A stretch of DNA of 7,854 nt from Rubrobacteraceae bacterium (GTDB taxonomy: Bacteria > Actinomycetota > Rubrobacteria > Rubrobacterales > Rubrobacteraceae). The stretch's first letter is position 1. Each line of letters begins with the position of its first letter. A program made the position numbers and the translations under genes. The DNA is taken from positions 1 to 7,854 of the forward strand of contig JACCSM010000554.1 of the NCBI GenBank assembly GCA_013698525.1. Reading direction: 5' to 3'. The notes under the pieces are model-generated. The model made no database searches. It was not told where the DNA came from and saw only the letters and a list, made by a program, of their open reading frames with translations. Of the stretch, positions 5,660 through 7,854 are shown piece after piece.

Positions 5660-6484
5660 CTACTTCTCGAGGGTGGGGACGTCCAGGAACTGCTGCAGGT
5701 GCTTCTGTTCTAGCTCCTCGAGGGTACCGTCACTCTTCATCTCGCCGAGCGCCTGGTTTACGCAGTCGACGAGCGGGTTGCCCTGCTCGAAGAGCATCCC
5801 GAACTGCTCGTTGCGCGGGTACTGTCCGACCACTGCCGAGCCATCTATCTCGAAGTCGCGCAAGTAGACCGTGGTCACCAGGTCGGTGACGATGGCGTCG
5901 ATCTGGCCGCTCTCCAGCGCGGACTTCGCGTCGTTGGTACTGTCGTAGACCTTGGGATCCGCGGTCGGCTTTATCGTCTCGTTGACGAAATCGAGGCCGG
6001 TCGTACCGACCTGGGCCCCTATGGTCAGGTCCTTCAGGTCGGAGACGCTCTTCGCGCTGGCGGCGGGGGAATCCTTCATCACGAGCACGCCCTGGGCGTT
6101 GTCGAAGTAGCCGTTCGAGAAATCGACGGCCTGCTCGCGTTCTGGGGTTATAGTGATCTGGTTGATGTCGAAGTCGAAGTCTTTGGCGCCAGGGGCGTAG
6201 GACTTGTTGAAAGGCTCGACGGTCCACTTTATCGGGAGGTCCATCCGCCCTGCGATCTCACTCGCCACATCGCCCTCGTATCCCGAGTAGTTCTTGGGGT
6301 CTCCTTTGAACCACGGCGGGTAGGCAGGCTTGTCTGTGGCGACCGTCAGCCCATCCTTCTCGAAGAGCGGCGGGTTGTCCATGTCACACGAATCTGAAGA
6401 ACCCGACTCCGCCGAGGGTCCGCCGCAGCCGACGAGCAGCAGAACTGCAGAGAGGAGCCCGATCAGGATAATTCGCTCTCTCAC
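5660..6484 (-). CDS. Amino acid-binding lipoprotein of the ABC importer
   Basis: A 274-residue extracytoplasmic substrate-binding protein of SBP family 3. Residues 1-19 form a lipoprotein signal peptide (two arginines, hydrophobic core, lipobox LLVGC), with C20 predicted to be lipidated. A Ser/Gly-rich linker follows to about residue 33. The mature protein shows the family features: TVATDKPAYPPWF, then GYEGDVASEIAGRM, then NQITITPEREQAVDFS, then VGTTGLDFV and DAIVTDL. Two further cysteines, C33 and C241, could form a disulfide outside the membrane. The start is GTG at 6484, chosen because GGAGAGAGG lies three bases upstream and an in-frame stop lies close behind. It is the first gene of the operon, with a good promoter at 6562-6590. 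Binding specificity (acidic, basic or neutral polar amino acid) cannot be read from the sequence. Confidence 0.93.
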   Translation of the reverse strand: MRERIILIGLLSAVLLLVGCGGPSAESGSSDSCDMDNPPLFEKDGLTVATDKPAYPPWFKGDPKNYSGYEGDVASEIAGRMDLPIKWTVEPFNKSYAPGAKDFDFDINQITITPEREQAVDFSNGYFDNAQGVLVMKDSPAASAKSVSDLKDLTIGAQVGTTGLDFVNETIKPTADPKVYDSTNDAKSALESGQIDAIVTDLVTTVYLRDFEIDGSAVVGQYPRNEQFGMLFEQGNPLVDCVNQALGEMKSDGTLEELEQKHLQQFLDVPTLEK

Positions 6485-6561
6485 GCGCCTCTCTCCGATC
6501 TACTCTTCATACGAAAACCGATGGGCCGGTTCGAAAGCCTCGGACCATCTTATAGAGAGCA

Positions 6562-6590
6562 AGTATAGGATCGCCCGGGGAGCGTTGCAA
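6562..6590 (-). promoter_or_regulatory. Promoter of the amino acid importer operon
   Basis: The minus strand reads TTGCAA (6585-6590), 17 bases, then TATACT (6562-6567), a good sigma-70 pair at ideal spacing. The transcript would begin near 6555 and carry a leader of about 70 bases before the GTG at 6484. I see no strong operator or riboswitch in the leader; a short GAACCG/CGGTT pairing near 6520-6530 is weak. Confidence 0.6.
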
Positions 6591-6705
6591 TCAACCCCCT
6601 TGCCATCCGCCAGGAGTCTTCGCGGTGCGGATGCTGGTATTCTGGTTGCGTCGGGGCTGTTCGGGGAACACTTTAGAGAACTCGGTCTACGGAGGAGAGT
6701 GAGAG

Positions 6706-7512
6706 ATGAGCGAGTCAGGGCAGCAGAGCAGTGAAAGCCCGCTCCTGAGCGATCGCGGGGCCACGAAAATCAGCGACACTGTAGTCACCGCTATAGTCGG
6801 CATGGCGGCGCAGGAGGTGGATGGCGTTCACATGGGCGGGGGCGCCTCGAGGACCGCCAGCGGGGTGCTTGGCAGCCTGACAGGTTCGGAGAGCAAGACC
6901 AGCGGCATCTCCGTCGAGGTCGGAAGGACGGAGGCAGCCATAGACCTCAAGATGGGGATCGAATACGACAAGAACATCCTACAGACCGTCGAGGAGGTGC
7001 GGCGCAGGATCACGGACCGCATCCAGAACCTGACGGGGCTGCGGATCAAGGAGCTGAACGCCACGATAACGGATATCACCTTCCCCGAGAAGGAAGAGAG
7101 ACGCCGCATCGGGTCGGGGAGCGCAACGAGGGAACGCGACGACGTCTCCGCGAGCGAGACGGCTACCGTCCCAGCGCAGCCGACGATGCCGGAAAGTGAG
7201 CCAGATCCCGGCACCAGCGATCGCGACACCACGCAGGTAGAGACGAGCAGCCGTCCTGAGACCGAGACTCCTCCCGAGGAAGAGGCCAGCGTGGAGCGTA
7301 GCCCAACCGAGGGAGACGAGACCCCAGAACTGCGTTCCGGCGACACGAGGACAGAGGAGCAGAGTACGGGCGAAGCGTCGGAAACCTCTGAGGAGCCGGA
7401 GACACGCGCAGAGACCGAGGCATCCCAGCCGACGGAAACGGATGCAGAGGAGCGGCGGAGGCGCCGCGCGGAGGAGCGCGCCAGACGTCGCAGGCGCACC
7501 GAAGACAACTAG
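6706..7512 (+). CDS. Asp23/Gls24 family protein with long charged disordered tail
   Basis: A 268-residue protein in two parts. Residues about 14-127 are an Asp23/Gls24 (DUF322) domain: ATKISDTVVTAIVGMAAQEV, then VDGVHM, a glycine-rich loop at 44-63, ISVEVGRTEAAIDLKM, and a helix with EEVRRRITDRIQNLTG leading to LNATITDI. Characterised Firmicutes members are abundant cell-envelope stress proteins held at the membrane by a partner (AmaP). The rest, about 131-268, is low-complexity: a Glu/Thr/Ser/Pro-rich acidic stretch, then an arginine cluster at 250-264 interrupted by AEERA. No transmembrane segment is visible, so any envelope location would need a partner, and none lies within the window. 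The ATG follows CGGAGGAG about eight bases upstream. It is divergent from the importer operon across 221 bases, where I find no clear promoter for this gene. Confidence 0.88.
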   Translation: MSESGQQSSESPLLSDRGATKISDTVVTAIVGMAAQEVDGVHMGGGASRTASGVLGSLTGSESKTSGISVEVGRTEAAIDLKMGIEYDKNILQTVEEVRRRITDRIQNLTGLRIKELNATITDITFPEKEERRRIGSGSATRERDDVSASETATVPAQPTMPESEPDPGTSDRDTTQVETSSRPETETPPEEEASVERSPTEGDETPELRSGDTRTEEQSTGEASETSEEPETRAETEASQPTETDAEERRRRRAEERARRRRRTEDN

Positions 7513-7519
7513 AACTCTC

Positions 7520-7618
7520 GCGGTTGCCGGGGTGGCCGCGGCTCTCTTGCCTCCTGTCCTGAATCTCCTGTTCTGCGGGTAAGATCCGTCGCTCGCTTCA
7601 GGACATACGGGCAACCGC
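7520..7618. repeat. Nested inverted repeats downstream of the Asp23 gene
   Basis: Two perfect 9-bp inverted repeats are nested: GCGGTTGCC (7520-7528) with GGCAACCGC (7610-7618), and TGTCCTGAA (7555-7563) with TTCAGGACA (7597-7605). An 8-base palindrome GCCGCGGC lies between the two left arms. The CCTG-rich stretch at 7550-7576 recalls the heptamer arrays at 3515-3661. Beginning eight bases after the stop codon, it could end transcription, but there is no T-run. Confidence 0.6.
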
Positions 7619-7719
7619 TTCCGGCGCGTCCTGTTCGCCTCCGGCATTACGGACCGCCACTACGCACCGCAGAAGGGCGTGAGGTTGCTAGACATTAGAC
7701 CCGACGGACGACGCGTAAA

Positions 7720-7735
7720 AACGGCTTATACCGTT
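7720..7735. repeat. Short inverted repeat upstream of the transposase-like gene
   Basis: AACGG and CCGTT flank CTTATA, 16 bases before the -10 box at 7751. It could be an operator or part of an insertion-sequence end. It is short enough to be chance. Confidence 0.3.
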
Positions 7736-7750
7736 CCGCTTTGTTGATGG

Positions 7751-7756
7751 CATAAT
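7751..7756 (+). promoter_or_regulatory. -10 box placed for leaderless transcription of the right-edge gene
   Basis: CATAAT (five of six consensus) is followed by exactly six bases and then the ATG at 7763. That is the spacing at which transcription would begin at the start codon. No ribosome binding site at a usable distance is seen, and no -35 lies at 17-18 bases. Confidence 0.45.
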
Positions 7757-7762
7757 GGAAGC

Positions 7763-7854
7763 ATGCCAAAGATACTCTACTCCCAGGTAATCAAAGAAGA
7801 TCCCCAACAGCTGAAGGAGCTCGAAAAGCGCCATCGTTACTCCCACCTCTTCCA
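7763..7854 (+). CDS. Start of a probable insertion-sequence transposase (cut by window edge)
   Basis: Only 30 codons are in the window. They read MPKILYSQVIKEDPQQLKEL followed by EKRHRYSHLF. The pattern of a short strand, then QLKELEKRHR and the start of a helix, resembles the N-terminus of IS630-like and related helix-turn-helix transposases, where this part precedes the first DNA-binding helix. The stretch is about half G+C by hand count, visibly lower than the neighbouring genes, which fits an acquired element. The ATG at 7763 is supported by the -10 box six bases before it. With so little sequence, another helix-turn-helix protein remains possible. Confidence 0.45.
   Translation, partial: MPKILYSQVIKEDPQQLKELEKRHRYSHLF

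Noticed and set aside
6828..7647. Long minus-strand frames opposite the Asp23-family gene
   Set aside because: They reflect the GC-rich, Glu/Arg/Ser-biased codons of the tail; the translations are Ser/Arg/Leu-rich and lack family motifs.

Overview
The window looks like chromosomal DNA of a GC-rich Actinomycetota. The transporter genes, the Asp23/Gls24-type protein with a long charged tail, the GTG starts and the possible leaderless transcripts fit that phylum. A Rubrobacter-like organism is my best guess, but no rRNA or marker gene is present to prove it.

Layout from left to right. (1) 1-517, minus strand: the N-terminal 172 residues of a carbon-starvation (CstA-family) peptide/pyruvate permease, cut by the window edge. 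(2) 605-2279, minus strand: a two-gene ABC-2 type exporter, ATPase then permease with an 11-base overlap. The ATPase lacks the usual H-loop histidine. (3) 2391-3266, plus strand: a beta-hydroxyacid dehydrogenase resembling glyoxylate/succinic semialdehyde reductases. (4) 3322-3510, plus strand: a 62-residue stand-alone PCP_red-type protein with its own near-consensus promoter, whose -35 overlaps the preceding stop codon. (5) 3511-4036: a 526-base gene-free stretch between convergent genes. It is packed with repeats: opposed arrays of 7-base units forming an 18-bp stem, a nested helix cluster, an 8-base tandem repeat and a perfect 13-bp hairpin. (6) 4037-6484, minus strand: a complete polar amino acid ABC importer operon (lipoprotein, permease, ATPase) with a good promoter at 6562-6590. 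(7) 6706-7512, plus strand: the Asp23/Gls24 protein. (8) 7513-7762: a gene-free stretch with nested inverted repeats. (9) 7763 to the right edge: the start of a probable insertion-sequence transposase, with a -10 placed for leaderless transcription.

Most of the window is ordinary transport and metabolism. The genes do not form one pathway. The least explained material is the repeat-rich DNA at 3511-4036 and 7513-7762, the orphan PCP_red protein, and the exporter ATPase with unusual catalytic loops. I see no convincing new multi-gene system, no CRISPR array, no tRNA or rRNA, and no recognised riboswitch.
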